Shown piece after piece: positions 8,017-18,251 of a stretch of 64,000 nt of DNA (positions are counted from its first letter, which is position 1; each line of letters starts with the position of its first letter). The stretch spans positions 1,860,001 through 1,924,000 of the forward strand of contig NZ_JASHKQ010000001.1 of the NCBI RefSeq assembly GCF_030056795.1, written 5' to 3'. The translations under genes and the position numbers were made by a program. Origin of the DNA: Rhodococcus sp. IEGM 1381 (GTDB lineage Bacteria; Actinomycetota; Actinomycetes; Mycobacteriales; Mycobacteriaceae). The notes under the pieces are model-generated. The model saw nothing but the letters and a program-made list of their open reading frames with translations. It ran no database searches and was not told where the DNA came from.

Positions 8017-9212
8017 AAACCCCAGCCCATGACGGCCGGGCGCGCTGTTCCGAACGTCAGATCCAGCGCATGCAGAGATTCCTCGTTGCGGGCGGTGAGG
8101 CGGTTTGCCGCGGCGAACAACCGAGCCCGGTGGGTGCCGAAGTAGATGCTGGCGAGCACATCGATGTCGAGTTCGATGTCCGGTTCGGATTCCACCCGGG
8201 TGCAGGTCGCCTTGCCATCGTCCACGGTGAACGAATAGGTACCGCCCGCTTCGAGGAACGGATCACGGACGGCGATGATCAGCGACGTGTCGAGAGCGTA
8301 GGTACGCGCCTCGAGAGCTGCCTCGACGTGCATGATGCGGGCCCACAGAGCGTCATGGTGAGCCGTGACCTTCGGTAGCCGGTTGTTGGTCAGCAGGAAC
8401 GGCAGTACTTCGTCCCGTGCCTGCCGGACTTCGATGGTGTCGACCAGGTCGACCCCGACCAGGATCTGCCACAGCGCGGCGTACGCGTCGTCGGTCACCG
8501 CGATGAATTCTTCCACCACCACCCGGCTGGGATTGCGTCCGCGGCGGTAGGCGACGTAACCGTCGGAGTGGACGATGAAGAACAGTGCGGTCAGTCCGCC
8601 GCGTCGGTTCTCGCGATCGGCGAAGAATCGCTCCCAGCGGATCGGCGGCTTGGGCTGCGCGCCTGCGGTCCGCTGCTGCCACCGTTGGTAGATGTTCGGG
8701 AGCAGTTCGGTGGCCTCGGCCGATTCGATCAGCCGCACACCCGTCGCCGGGGGAGCGTCCTTGCGGAACTGCGCGAACCGACGGTCGATCGAGACGCTGA
8801 TCTCCTCGGTCACCGGTCCGTATCCGAAGCGTCCGTAGATCGTCGCCTCGCTGGCTGTCAGCAGCGACAGCGGCGCACCCGCGTCGTTCAGAGCCCGGTG
8901 CTGCTGGGTGAACATCGATCGCAGGATGCCGCGTCGGCGATGCGTCGGTGCGACCGACACCCAGGAGACTCCCGACGCCTCGACCTGCGCGCCGCCCGGA
9001 ACGGTCACCGACATCGGGAAGTGCATGGCGACACCCACCGGGGTCTCGCCGTCCCATGCCAAGTACACGTGTTCGGACTTGGTCAGGATCTGCGTCTCGG
9101 CGAGATCCTCGGCGTTCTGATGCTCGCCGAACGCGTGGGCGTCGAGTAGCGCGACGGCATCCCAGTCGTGGTCGGAGGCGGTGCGGATGGTGATCGATTC
9201 GTCGGTAGTCAT
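8013..9212 (-). CDS. Eis-like GNAT N-acetyltransferase
   Basis: 399 residues, the normal Eis length. The N-terminal GNAT domain shows the acetyl-CoA loop in SVAPTHRRRGILRSMFTQQ. A second GNAT-like domain follows (GRFGYGPVTEEISVSIDRRF at its boundary). The C-terminal sterol-carrier-like domain ends in a free carboxylate (TARPAVMGWGF), which Eis enzymes use in catalysis. Family members form hexamers and acetylate amines such as aminoglycosides or protein lysines. The physiological substrate here is unknown. It stands alone between convergent and divergent neighbours. Confidence 0.9.
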   Translation of the reverse strand: MTTDESITIRTASDHDWDAVALLDAHAFGEHQNAEDLAETQILTKSEHVYLAWDGETPVGVAMHFPMSVTVPGGAQVEASGVSWVSVAPTHRRRGILRSMFTQQHRALNDAGAPLSLLTASEATIYGRFGYGPVTEEISVSIDRRFAQFRKDAPPATGVRLIESAEATELLPNIYQRWQQRTAGAQPKPPIRWERFFADRENRRGGLTALFFIVHSDGYVAYRRGRNPSRVVVEEFIAVTDDAYAALWQILVGVDLVDTIEVRQARDEVLPFLLTNNRLPKVTAHHDALWARIMHVEAALEARTYALDTSLIIAVRDPFLEAGGTYSFTVDDGKATCTRVESEPDIELDIDVLASIYFGTHRARLFAAANRLTARNEESLHALDLTFGTARPAVMGWGF

Positions 9213-9286
9213 CGTTCTTTACTTTTCCATACAGAAGTAGACCTTCGCCGGGGGACTGCCAGAAGTGCGGGTGACAAGATGAGCGG

Positions 9287-10090
9287 GTGGTTCATGTAAT
9301 CGATGTCGACGATCCTCTCGACCCCCGGCTGGACGATTTTCGCGACCTCAACTCCTCGGACAGGCGACCCGATCTGCCCGAGGGCAAAGGCTTGGTGATC
9401 GCCGAGGGAGTGCTGGTTGCACAGCGCCTGTTGAGTTCGCGTTTTCCGATGATCAGCCTGCTCGGCGTGGATCGACGGCTCGACGCGTTGCGCGACGACC
9501 TTGCAGAATCGGATGTTCCGTTCTATCGGACGTCGGCTGAGGTGATGGCCGAGGTCGTCGGCTTCCATCTCAATCGTGGCGTGTTGGCGGCGGCGAACAG
9601 GCCGCCGGCCCTCGATCTGGACGAGGTGCTGGCCGGCGCGAAAACGGTTGCGATTCTCGAGGGCGTCAACGACCACGAGAATCTCGGGTCGATGTTCCGG
9701 AATGCGGCCGGCCTCGGCGTCGATGCTGTGCTGTTCGGTGCCGCGTGCGCGGATCCGCTGTACCGGCGGTCGGTACGGGTGTCGATGGGGCATGTGCTGC
9801 GTGTGCCCTTCGCGAAGGTGCCCGAGTGGCCGCGTGGTCTCGATAGTGTTCGCGCGCATGGTTTTCAGCTGATCTCATTGACGCCCAATCCCGAGGCCGT
9901 ATCGCTGGCCACGGCGATGACAGGGGAGAAGGTCGCACTGCTGCTCGGCGCAGAGGGCCCAGGTCTGACCGAACATGCCATGCGCGCCACAGACATTCGT
10001 GCTCGCATCCCGATGGCACCGGGCACCGATTCACTCAACGTCGCGACAGCGGCGGCAATGGGATTCTACGAACGGGTGCGTCTGACGTGA
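9287..10090 (+). CDS. TrmH/SpoU-family RNA 2'-O-methyltransferase
   Basis: 267 residues from GTG 9287. The SPOUT knot motifs are present: motif 1 around LEGVNDHENLGSMFRNAAGLGVDAVLF, motif 2 in VALLLGAEGPGL, motif 3 in RIPMAPGTDSLNVATAAAMGFYE. The N-terminal RNA-binding domain includes GLVIAEGVLVAQRLL. It transfers methyl from SAM to a ribose in rRNA or tRNA; the exact site is not deducible. It is the positional counterpart of M. tuberculosis Rv0881 and overlaps the next gene by 4 bp (GTGA). Confidence 0.92.
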   Translation: MVHVIDVDDPLDPRLDDFRDLNSSDRRPDLPEGKGLVIAEGVLVAQRLLSSRFPMISLLGVDRRLDALRDDLAESDVPFYRTSAEVMAEVVGFHLNRGVLAAANRPPALDLDEVLAGAKTVAILEGVNDHENLGSMFRNAAGLGVDAVLFGAACADPLYRRSVRVSMGHVLRVPFAKVPEWPRGLDSVRAHGFQLISLTPNPEAVSLATAMTGEKVALLLGAEGPGLTEHAMRATDIRARIPMAPGTDSLNVATAAAMGFYERVRLT

Positions 10091-10356
10091 CCGATCGCGA
10101 CCCAGGTGTTCGCTGGACCGGTCTTCCGATCGCCTTGATCTCGGCGACACTGGTGGCAGTGGCCTTGACGGCCTTCGGCCTGGAACTGGCGAGAATTCAT
10201 CCGCTGCTCGCGATCGGCTTGAACATCGTCGTCGTGGCAGGCGCAGCCCCGACGGTTCTGCGTTGGCTCGCCGTCCCGGTCTGGCGCTGGGCTGTCTACG
10301 GAGCCGGCATGGGTTCCATCCTGAGCTTCGTGGCACTGGCGGCGCTGGCCTTCTGA
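10087..10356 (+). CDS. DUF2537-like small membrane protein
   Basis: 89 residues from GTG 10087, coupled to the methyltransferase stop. Three hydrophobic stretches can be seen: ALISATLVAVALTAFGLEL, LLAIGLNIVVVAGAAPTVL and AVYGAGMGSILSFVALAALAF. Position between a SpoU methyltransferase and sepH matches Rv0882, a DUF2537 protein. Function is unknown. Confidence 0.7.
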   Translation: MTDRDPGVRWTGLPIALISATLVAVALTAFGLELARIHPLLAIGLNIVVVAGAAPTVLRWLAVPVWRWAVYGAGMGSILSFVALAALAF

Positions 10357-10361
10357 CTCGC

Positions 10362-11123
10362 CTATTTGCGCGAGAACCAACGCTTCTTCGGTCGCGGTGC
10401 CGTCTGCTCCGAGGCGTCCGGCATGGGAGCCTGGCCACTCGATCCGTTCGAGCCTCGGCTCTGCTGGTTCGGCGGCGGTGGCTCCTGCCCGGGAACGTAC
10501 ATCGTGAAGCCGCAGACCGGCAGTGTGGCCGGATCGAATTCACCGGGGTGCGGGGCACCGGTGTAGCGGAATCCGAGCCACTGAGCGTTGGCGGCCTCGG
10601 CGAATTCCTGCGGGTGAAACGGCAGCGACTGTGGATCCGGCATCACTCCGGGGGGATAGATCAGCGGATGCTCACCGGCCCAGAACGACCGCTCCCACAC
10701 CAGCGGTAGGCCCGCGTCCTCGTAGATGTACACCGGAGTAGCGCTGAACGATCGCCGAAATTCACCGCGCTCCCAGTACGCGAACGCGCCCCACGCGTGC
10801 TGTGGATCCGATGCGACGAGGTAGGTGTGCTCGGATGCCAGAGGGCGAGTGAAGGATTCGGGAAGCGTTGAGGGTGTCGGGACCGAAATATTGGACCCGC
10901 ACACCACGGTCACGCCCGGATAGCAGCCGATGAAGACGTGATCGTCGTCCACACCTGCCGATGTCGATATCGGACCCTGGGCGAGGGGCACAGCCGTCAT
11001 GTGGGGGTACAGACGGCCGACGAGGGCCGTCGCAGCATTCCAGTCCGAGGTGGTTGCCTCTCGGAGGACAGAAATCGGATCCGGTGTGTCCACGTACCAG
11101 ATCGTTGACGCTTTGGCCCCCAC
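10362..11123 (-). CDS. DUF6928-like conserved protein
   Basis: About 253 residues. GTG 11123 gives VGAKASTIWYVDTPDP, the usual family start, with a GAGAGG ribosome site 8 bases upstream; GTG 11132 is also in frame but sits too near that site. The protein is soluble, with no helices or signal, and ends with a Pro/Gln-rich tail and a basic RPKKRWFSRK. A sentence-like conserved core (HAWGAFAYWERGEFRRSFSA, then WAGEHP) is typical of these actinobacterial proteins. Function is unknown. It lies between genes that are neighbours in M. tuberculosis, so it is an insertion relative to that order. Confidence 0.6.
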   Translation of the reverse strand: MGAKASTIWYVDTPDPISVLREATTSDWNAATALVGRLYPHMTAVPLAQGPISTSAGVDDDHVFIGCYPGVTVVCGSNISVPTPSTLPESFTRPLASEHTYLVASDPQHAWGAFAYWERGEFRRSFSATPVYIYEDAGLPLVWERSFWAGEHPLIYPPGVMPDPQSLPFHPQEFAEAANAQWLGFRYTGAPHPGEFDPATLPVCGFTMYVPGQEPPPPNQQSRGSNGSSGQAPMPDASEQTAPRPKKRWFSRK

Positions 11124-11216
11124 TACCGGCACCTCTCTCTCCGTAAGCTTCGTCGGAAGCCTACGGCGTGAGCGTCGGCGTTTTGTAACCGAGCGGTAAA
11201 TCGGTCATCGACGAAG

Positions 11217-12110
11217 TCAGTTGTGACCGCTGCTGCGGACGCCGAGCAGCACGTCTTCCCAGGACGGCATGGCCGGTTTGCCGCGTTTGTCCTTACCGCC
11301 GTGACCGGGTGCAGGCCTGGGTGCGGGCTTGGGGTCTCTGGCCACCGGCTCGCGCGGCTGATCGACCTCGGGGGCCGGGGCCTCGTCGGCCTCGATCTCG
11401 ACCGTCTCGGCGTCCAATTCGCTGTCCGAGGTGGTTCCGTAGTACTCGTCGAAGCTCTGCTGCGAGGCCTCGTCGTCTGCCGCTGCGGGCGCAAGGGCGC
11501 GTACCGGAGCCAGACCACGTAGCTGGCGTCCGAAGTCGGGATCGATCAGTTCGTGTGCGGTGTCGTCGAGTGGCGCGATGGTGCCGCCGTGCCCGTCGGG
11601 CAGGAACTGCCAGTGGGCCTTGTTGGTGGTGCGTCCCGCCTGCCACTTCAGCTGTGCGACCCACTTGTTGTCCTCGTCGCGCCAGGCGTCCCACTCGGCG
11701 TCGTCGAGATTGTGGCCGCGAGCTCGGAAGGCGAGAGTGACGATGTCGAGCAGAGTCTGGACGGCGGGCCCGTCGTGGCGCAGCGGATGGCCGGCCTGAG
11801 CCATCGACGCGGCCTGCGAGCGCTCGAGCAGAACAGGGTGAGCAAACACCTCGACGCGGCTGACGGCCATTCCGGAATCGGCGGCGACCTGTTCGATGGT
11901 CGCTCCACTCCGAATTCGAGCCTGAATTTCCTTCGGCCGAAGCAAGCTGTCCATTTCGATCTCAATCTGTCCTAGTCGAGCGATGTCGCCGCGAGAGGCC
12001 GCGCGGAGCTTGTCGTCGGCCGGAAGCCGGAATCTGTCGCCGGTCTTGGGATCTGCGCACACGACGAACTTTCCGTCGGCCTCGAGACCCACCACGTGTA
12101 AGTCTCGCAC
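11217..12110 (-). CDS. sepH: Septation protein SepH
   Basis: 297 residues. The N-terminal half (MRDLHVVGLEADGKFVVCAD, then LRPKEIQARIRSGATIEQVAADSGMAVSRVEVF) is the conserved SepH/DUF3071 domain with its helix-turn-helix-like segment. An acidic linker and Pro/Lys-rich C-terminus follow (GKDKRGKPAMPSWEDVLLG), ending at the short conserved C-terminal motif. SepH binds FtsZ and promotes divisome assembly in actinobacteria. Its location next to serC matches Rv0883c-Rv0884c. Confidence 0.9.
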   Translation of the reverse strand: MRDLHVVGLEADGKFVVCADPKTGDRFRLPADDKLRAASRGDIARLGQIEIEMDSLLRPKEIQARIRSGATIEQVAADSGMAVSRVEVFAHPVLLERSQAASMAQAGHPLRHDGPAVQTLLDIVTLAFRARGHNLDDAEWDAWRDEDNKWVAQLKWQAGRTTNKAHWQFLPDGHGGTIAPLDDTAHELIDPDFGRQLRGLAPVRALAPAAADDEASQQSFDEYYGTTSDSELDAETVEIEADEAPAPEVDQPREPVARDPKPAPRPAPGHGGKDKRGKPAMPSWEDVLLGVRSSGHN

Positions 12111-12221
12111 TGTGACCTCCTCATCGCGCCGGCTCGCGATACCGTCGAATTCGACCCTAGTTCACCCGATGGTTTCGGTGGGTGTTCGACACGCATCGCT
12201 CCGCCGGCCATCGTTTCTCTA

Positions 12222-12893
12222 TCAGAGAGTAGACAGCTGCGGGCTCGACTGCACTCGATCGGCGGATGTTGCGTCAATTGCCTTGTGACGCAACATCGAT
12301 ACGTCCCGCTTCAGATACAACGCGCCCAGGCCGAGGCCGATGCTCAGGGCGACCGCGTGTCCGACGGCGGTGAACGACGGGTTCGATATTCCGCCGACGG
12401 CGACGACCGCGATCCAGAGTGCGGCCCAGCCCAGCCGCCACGGCATCGGCAGGTAACGAATCATGGACCCGGCCACCGCTGCTGCTGCGTAGCTGACCCC
12501 GACGTCGACTGCCATCGCCAGCGAGTCGGCCAACCAATCTACGCGTATGCCGATGAACAGGCCGACGGCAACCAGTGCCGTCGCGCCGATGTGGCCGGCG
12601 CTGAAGGTGAGTAGAAACCGTCGCCATCCGGACACCCATTCGGCGACGGCGAACAAGAATGCGACTCCGGCAAGCCACAGCCAGTTCACCCGACCTTCGG
12701 TGAGAAAGACGCTCGTGACGAGGGTGGCGAGATGGCCGTCGGTCAGATTGTGCAGGTTCGTACTCGCCGCATGCAGCACGTGCCAGCGGTCGTGCGGCCC
12801 GATCTGGCCGAGCGCTACGGTCCCTGCCACCGCGAGGGTGCAGTAGACCAGTGTCACGCGAATCCGCAGCGCGAGTGCCAGGAGCCCGAACAT
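12222..12893 (-). CDS. Rhomboid-like polytopic membrane protein
   Basis: 223 residues with six or so membrane segments and a His-containing luminal loop (HAASTNLHNLTDGHLATLV) after the first. The layout resembles the rhomboid-like proteins of Nocardiaceae, but the catalytic GxSG serine motif of active rhomboid proteases is not seen, so proteolysis is doubtful. A 26-bp imperfect palindrome 25-50 bp before the start suggests specific repression. Function unknown. Confidence 0.65.
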   Translation of the reverse strand: MFGLLALALRIRVTLVYCTLAVAGTVALGQIGPHDRWHVLHAASTNLHNLTDGHLATLVTSVFLTEGRVNWLWLAGVAFLFAVAEWVSGWRRFLLTFSAGHIGATALVAVGLFIGIRVDWLADSLAMAVDVGVSYAAAAVAGSMIRYLPMPWRLGWAALWIAVVAVGGISNPSFTAVGHAVALSIGLGLGALYLKRDVSMLRHKAIDATSADRVQSSPQLSTL

Positions 12894-12917
12894 ACGAGCG
12901 CTCCCTCCGAGGTCGTT

Positions 12918-12943
12918 ACGCTTGCGTACTTGAACGCAAGTGT
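12918..12943. promoter_or_regulatory. Inverted repeat, probable operator of the rhomboid-like gene
   Basis: CTTGCGT (12921-12927) and ACGCAAG (12934-12940) form a perfect 7-bp inverted repeat with spacer ACTTGA, and two further pairs lie outside. It sits 28 bp before the ATG at 12893. No regulator gene is adjacent, so the binding protein is unknown. Confidence 0.5.
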
Positions 12944-12989
12944 AGGCCTCGAAGGGAGCGACTCAGCTGGGATCTTGCTGGGAACTAGC

Positions 12990-14177
<1,188 letters not shown>

Positions 14178-15296
14178 CTACCGGATCAGCTCCCAGCCGT
14201 CGACGGACTCGGGGGTGCGGGGTTCGGGGCCGGTGTAGAGGGCGGCCGGGCGAACGAGCTTGCCGAGGCGCTTCTGCTCCATGATGTGCGCGCACCAGCC
14301 GGCTGTACGACCGCAGGTGAACATGGCAGGCATCATGTGGGCCGGCACCTCGGCGAAGTCGAGGATCACCGCGGCCCAGAATTCGACGTTGGTCTCGATG
14401 GCGCGGTCGGGGCGGCGCTCACGCAGTTCGGTCAGCGCGGCTTGTTCGAGCGCGGCGGCAACCTCGTAGCGGGGTGCGTTCAGCCGCTTAGCAGTGGCGC
14501 GCAGCACGCGGGCGCGAGGATCCTCGGCGCGGTAGACGCGATGCCCGAAGCCCATGAGCTTTTCCTTGCGGTCCAGGATGCCGGTGATCAGGGCGCGAGC
14601 GTCCCCGGTCCTCTCGACTTCCTCGATCATCGGCAGCACGCGAGCAGGCGCACCGCCGTGCAGAGGGCCCGACATCGCGCCGATGGCACCGGAGAGGCAG
14701 GCGGCGACGTCTGCTCCGGTGGAGGCGATCACGCGGGCGGTGAACGTCGAGGCGTTCATGCCGTGTTCAGCGGCCGAGACCCAGTACGCGTCGATGGCGG
14801 CGACGTGAGCGGGGTCGGGTTCGCCCTTCCAGCGGACCATGAAGCGTTCGGTGACGGTCGCAGCCTGATCGATGCGGCTCTGTGGGACGGCGGGCTGGTA
14901 GATGCCGCGAGCGGACTGGGCGACATAGGACAAGGCCATCACCGACGCGCGGGCGAGGTTGTCGCGGGCCGTGGTGTCGTCGATGTCGAGCAGCGGCTGG
15001 TAGCCCCAGATGGGCGCGAGCATCGCCAGGCCGGCTTGGACGTCGACGCGAACGTCGCCGGTGTGAATCGGGAGGGGGAAGGGCTCGGCCGGTGGGAGAC
15101 CACGCCCGAACGCGCCGTCGACGAGAAGGGCCCAGACATCGCCGAAGGTGACGTTCTGCGCGACGAGTTCTTCGATGTCGACACCGCGGTAGCGCAGTGC
15201 GCCGCCGTCCTTGTCGGGTTCGGCGATATCGGAGGTGAAGGCGACGACACCTTCGAGACCGGAGACGAAATCCTCGGGAACGTGTTGAACAGCCAT
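14178..15296 (-). CDS. citA: Citrate synthase 2 (short form)
   Basis: 372 residues. Active-site signatures are GPLHGGAPARV (His), MGFGHRVYRAEDPRARV (His) and the C-terminal VEFWAAVILDFAEVPAHMMPAMFTCGRTAGWCAH. The N-terminus MAVQHVPEDFVSGLEGVVAF and the short length match M. tuberculosis CitA (Rv0889c). It condenses acetyl-CoA (or perhaps propionyl-CoA) with oxaloacetate. A second citrate synthase, the longer GltA, is encoded 4 kb to the right, so roles are probably divided between growth conditions. Confidence 0.92.
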   Translation of the reverse strand: MAVQHVPEDFVSGLEGVVAFTSDIAEPDKDGGALRYRGVDIEELVAQNVTFGDVWALLVDGAFGRGLPPAEPFPLPIHTGDVRVDVQAGLAMLAPIWGYQPLLDIDDTTARDNLARASVMALSYVAQSARGIYQPAVPQSRIDQAATVTERFMVRWKGEPDPAHVAAIDAYWVSAAEHGMNASTFTARVIASTGADVAACLSGAIGAMSGPLHGGAPARVLPMIEEVERTGDARALITGILDRKEKLMGFGHRVYRAEDPRARVLRATAKRLNAPRYEVAAALEQAALTELRERRPDRAIETNVEFWAAVILDFAEVPAHMMPAMFTCGRTAGWCAHIMEQKRLGKLVRPAALYTGPEPRTPESVDGWELIR

Positions 15297-15374
15297 GGCC
15301 TGTGGACTCCCTCGTCGCGTTTACGCCCGGCTCTGCGCCGCATCCGGGCGTACTGTGCCAGAACCATAGCGAGC

Positions 15375-16049
15375 ATGTACGCGGGAGTAGCGTCTGGGTT
15401 CGTGTCTGCAGATGAACAGCGCCTGGCGCACATGCGAGTCGACTACGGCGAGCCCGAAGACCTCGATGTCGACGCTCTGGTCGGCGGGTGGTTCCCACTG
15501 GCGCAGCAGTGGTTGGCCGACGCGGTAGCGGCAGATCTACCCGAGCCCAATGCCATCGTGTTGGGGACCGTCGACGAGGCAGGCAGACCCGCTACTCGCA
15601 CCGTGCTGTGCAAGGGTCTCGATCCCGACGGCGTGGTCTTCTACACCAATTACGACTCGGACAAGGCCCGTGCGCTCGCCGTGACTCCCTACGCGTCGGT
15701 GACCTTCCCATGGATCGCGAGCGCCCGGCAGCTCACCGTGCGCGGCTCGGTGGTCAGGGTCGACGCCGAGACCACCGAAACCTATTGGCGCACCAGGCCC
15801 CGCGGCTCCCAGCTGGGGGCGTGGGCGTCCGAGCAATCACGACCCGTCGGCTCGCGGGAAGACCTGGCCGCCAAGCTGGCCGAGGTCACCGCAACGTTCG
15901 ACGGTACCGATGTTCCGGTGCCCCCGAATTGGGGCGGCTTTCGCGTCGAGCCCGAGACGGTCGAATTCTGGCAGGGCCGAACCAGCCGTATGCACAACAG
16001 GATTCGCCTGACGGTGGCAAGTGGTGTGATCGAGCGTCTGCAGCCGTGA
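15375..16049 (+). CDS. pdxH: Pyridoxamine 5'-phosphate oxidase
   Basis: About 224 residues from ATG 15375; GTG 15402 (VSADEQRLAHMR) is an equally good start. FMN and substrate motifs are clear: RTVLCKGLDPDGVVFYTNYDS, RPRGSQLGAWASEQSRPV, and the C-terminal EFWQGRTSRMHNRIRL ending ERLQP. It oxidises pyridoxine or pyridoxamine phosphate to PLP. It is the first gene of a tightly coupled rightward operon; its stop overlaps the next start (GTGA at 16046). It diverges from citA. Confidence 0.93.
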   Translation: MYAGVASGFVSADEQRLAHMRVDYGEPEDLDVDALVGGWFPLAQQWLADAVAADLPEPNAIVLGTVDEAGRPATRTVLCKGLDPDGVVFYTNYDSDKARALAVTPYASVTFPWIASARQLTVRGSVVRVDAETTETYWRTRPRGSQLGAWASEQSRPVGSREDLAAKLAEVTATFDGTDVPVPPNWGGFRVEPETVEFWQGRTSRMHNRIRLTVASGVIERLQP

Positions 16050-17338
16050 GCGGGTTGCGCGGCATTCTTGCCGATACGACACCGCTGAAGACTCCGGCCT
16101 ACCGTCGGCTGTGGCTGGCCAACATCGTCACCGTCATCGGTGCTCAGCTCTCCATTGTTGCTGTGCCGCAACAGGTATTTCAGATCACGCTGAGCTCCGC
16201 CTATGTGGGCCTGACGGGTGTGTTCGCCCTCGTGCCGCTCATCGTGTTCGGCCTGTGGGGCGGCGCGCTGGCCGATGTGATGGACCGCCGCACCCTGCTG
16301 ATGATCACCACCTGCGGTCTGATCGGAACATCCGCGCTGTTCTGGCTGCAGGCGTTCCTCGGTCTGAACAACGTGTGGATCATCCTGGTGCTCTTGGCAG
16401 TTCAACAGGCGTTCTTCGCCGTGAATCAGCCGACCCGCAGCGCGATTCTGCCCAGGATTCTGCCTGCCGAACAGCTACCGGCTGCGAACTCTCTGAACAT
16501 GACGGTGTTCAGCTTCGGTGCGATCGCCGGCCCGCTCAGTGCAGGCATCCTGATCTACTACATCGGACTCGAGACTCTCTACCTGATCGACACCATCGCG
16601 TTGTTCGCAACCCTGTGGGCCGTCATCCGGCTGCCGGGAATTCCGCCGGCGAAGTCGGGTCAGCGAGCCGGATTGCGTTCGGTGTTCGACGGTTTCGCGT
16701 ATCTCGCCACCCAGAAGGTGCTGCTGGCATCGTTCGTCGTCGACATCATCGCCATGGTGTTCGGTATGCCCCGCGCACTGTTCCCGCAGATCGCGCACGA
16801 GAGTTTCGGCGATCCAGCGTCGGGCGGGCCGGTACTGGGCATGTTGTTCGCGGCGATGTCCGCGGGCGCGGTGCTCGGCGGTGTGTTCTCCGGCTGGCTG
16901 CCGCGAGTGCGCAGGCAGGGCCTGGCGGTGCTGATCTGCATCGTCGTGTGGGGCGTGGCGATGATCGGGTTCGGCGTCGCCGTCGGCGCAGCCACTGACG
17001 GTGCGACCGCCGTTGCCCTGTGGTTCGCGCTGGCGTTCCTGGCCCTCGGCGGCGGGGCCGACATGATCTCGGCGGCGTTCCGCAGCACGATGCTGCAGAC
17101 GGTCGCGACCGACGAGATGCGCGGCCGACTGCAAGGTGTCTTCATCGTCGTCGTCGCGGGAGGGCCTCGCATCGGTGACGTGCTGCACGGTGCCGCAGCC
17201 GCGTCGGTGGGGACAGCAGCCGCCGCGGCCGGCGGCGGCGTGCTGGTCGTCATCGGTGTCTCGATCGCAGCGCTGGCTCTTCCGGCATTCATTCGCTATC
17301 GAGTGGGTGTGGTGGTGAACAATGGCGGTCATGGCTGA
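16046..17338 (+). CDS. MFS transporter (EntS/TCR-like exporter family)
   Basis: 430 residues from GTG 16046, overlapping the pdxH stop. Twelve hydrophobic segments and motif A in GLWGGALADVMDRRTLLMIT are visible; the second-half counterpart is TVATDEMRGRLQGVFIVVVAGGPRIGD. This arrangement is that of the enterobactin-exporter-like subgroup. Its 3' end overlaps the epimerase gene by 17 bp. In a sugar kinase operon a sugar or sugar-phosphate export or uptake role is possible, but the substrate cannot be told. Confidence 0.87.
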   Translation: MSGLRGILADTTPLKTPAYRRLWLANIVTVIGAQLSIVAVPQQVFQITLSSAYVGLTGVFALVPLIVFGLWGGALADVMDRRTLLMITTCGLIGTSALFWLQAFLGLNNVWIILVLLAVQQAFFAVNQPTRSAILPRILPAEQLPAANSLNMTVFSFGAIAGPLSAGILIYYIGLETLYLIDTIALFATLWAVIRLPGIPPAKSGQRAGLRSVFDGFAYLATQKVLLASFVVDIIAMVFGMPRALFPQIAHESFGDPASGGPVLGMLFAAMSAGAVLGGVFSGWLPRVRRQGLAVLICIVVWGVAMIGFGVAVGAATDGATAVALWFALAFLALGGGADMISAAFRSTMLQTVATDEMRGRLQGVFIVVVAGGPRIGDVLHGAAAASVGTAAAAAGGGVLVVIGVSIAALALPAFIRYRVGVVVNNGGHG

Positions 17339-18251
17339 CGCACAGACCTACTCGTTGACGAGCGGCAAGTATCGGGCAGACATCGCTGCCGTCGGAGCGG
17401 GCCTGCGGGTTCTCGAGTACGACGGTGCCGCGCTCACCGAGACGTGGGCGGCGGGTTCGAAGCCGCCGCTGTCGGCGGGGCTGGTGTTGGCCCCGTGGCC
17501 CAACCGGACGGCCGACGGGACGTTCGCCTTCGAAGGCGTCGAACATCGGTTGGAGATCTCCGAGCCCTCGCGCAACAACGCCAGCCACGGATTCGTCCGA
17601 CGCGTGGCGTGGACGCTGGTCCAGCACACCGACTCTCGCGTCGAGCAGAGCGTGGACGTGGGGACGCATCAGGGATGGCCGTTCTCCTTGACTGTGACGG
17701 TGGTGCACGAGCTGTCGGCGGACGGTCTCACCGTGACCGCGTCTGCGAAGAACACCGGTGATTCGGCCGCGCCGTACGGGATGGGTTTCCACACGTACGT
17801 CCGAGTGGGGGATGTGCCGCTCGACGAGTGCACGCTCGAACTCTCGGCCGGGACTCGGCTGCCGCTCGATCCGGTGCGCAATCTGCCCGTGGGGAATTCG
17901 GTTCCGACGGCCGATAGCGAGTACGACTTCCGTGAGCCGCGCGCGCTGCAGGGCGTGCAGCTGGACACCCCGTTCAGTGCGTCGCTGCCCGACGGCGACG
18001 GCCGTGCGAACCATGTTCTGCGTGGCCCTGACGGCACCGCGACCGTGTTGTGGACCGATAGCAGTTTCGGTTGGGTTCAGGTGTTCACCGCCGATCCGGC
18101 CAATGATCAGGCGTATCCCGATCGGGGGCGTGCGTTGGCGATCGAGCCGATGACGTGTCCACCCGATGCGTTGAACTCCGAGATCGATCTGATCGTGCTC
18201 GAGCCGGGGCAAACCTGGTCGGGCACCTGGGGAATGAGGTACGAGAAGTGA
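17322..18251 (+). CDS. Aldose 1-epimerase family protein
   Basis: About 309 residues (ATG 17322; ATG 17331 gives MADAQTYSLTSGKYRADI). Galactose-mutarotase fold signatures: VLAPWPNRTADGTFAFEG near residue 60, the catalytic His in NNASHGFVRR, a second His in YGMGFHTYVRV, and the general-base Glu in ALAIEPMTCPPDALN. It interconverts alpha and beta anomers of an aldose. Start and stop overlap both neighbours (MFS and sugar kinase), so it is translated with them. Confidence 0.92.
   Translation: MAVMADAQTYSLTSGKYRADIAAVGAGLRVLEYDGAALTETWAAGSKPPLSAGLVLAPWPNRTADGTFAFEGVEHRLEISEPSRNNASHGFVRRVAWTLVQHTDSRVEQSVDVGTHQGWPFSLTVTVVHELSADGLTVTASAKNTGDSAAPYGMGFHTYVRVGDVPLDECTLELSAGTRLPLDPVRNLPVGNSVPTADSEYDFREPRALQGVQLDTPFSASLPDGDGRANHVLRGPDGTATVLWTDSSFGWVQVFTADPANDQAYPDRGRALAIEPMTCPPDALNSEIDLIVLEPGQTWSGTWGMRYEK

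Noticed and set aside
14286..15374. A long plus-strand extension of pdxH
   Set aside because: It lies antisense to citA and has Arg/Gly-biased composition; pdxH homologues begin near 15375-15402.
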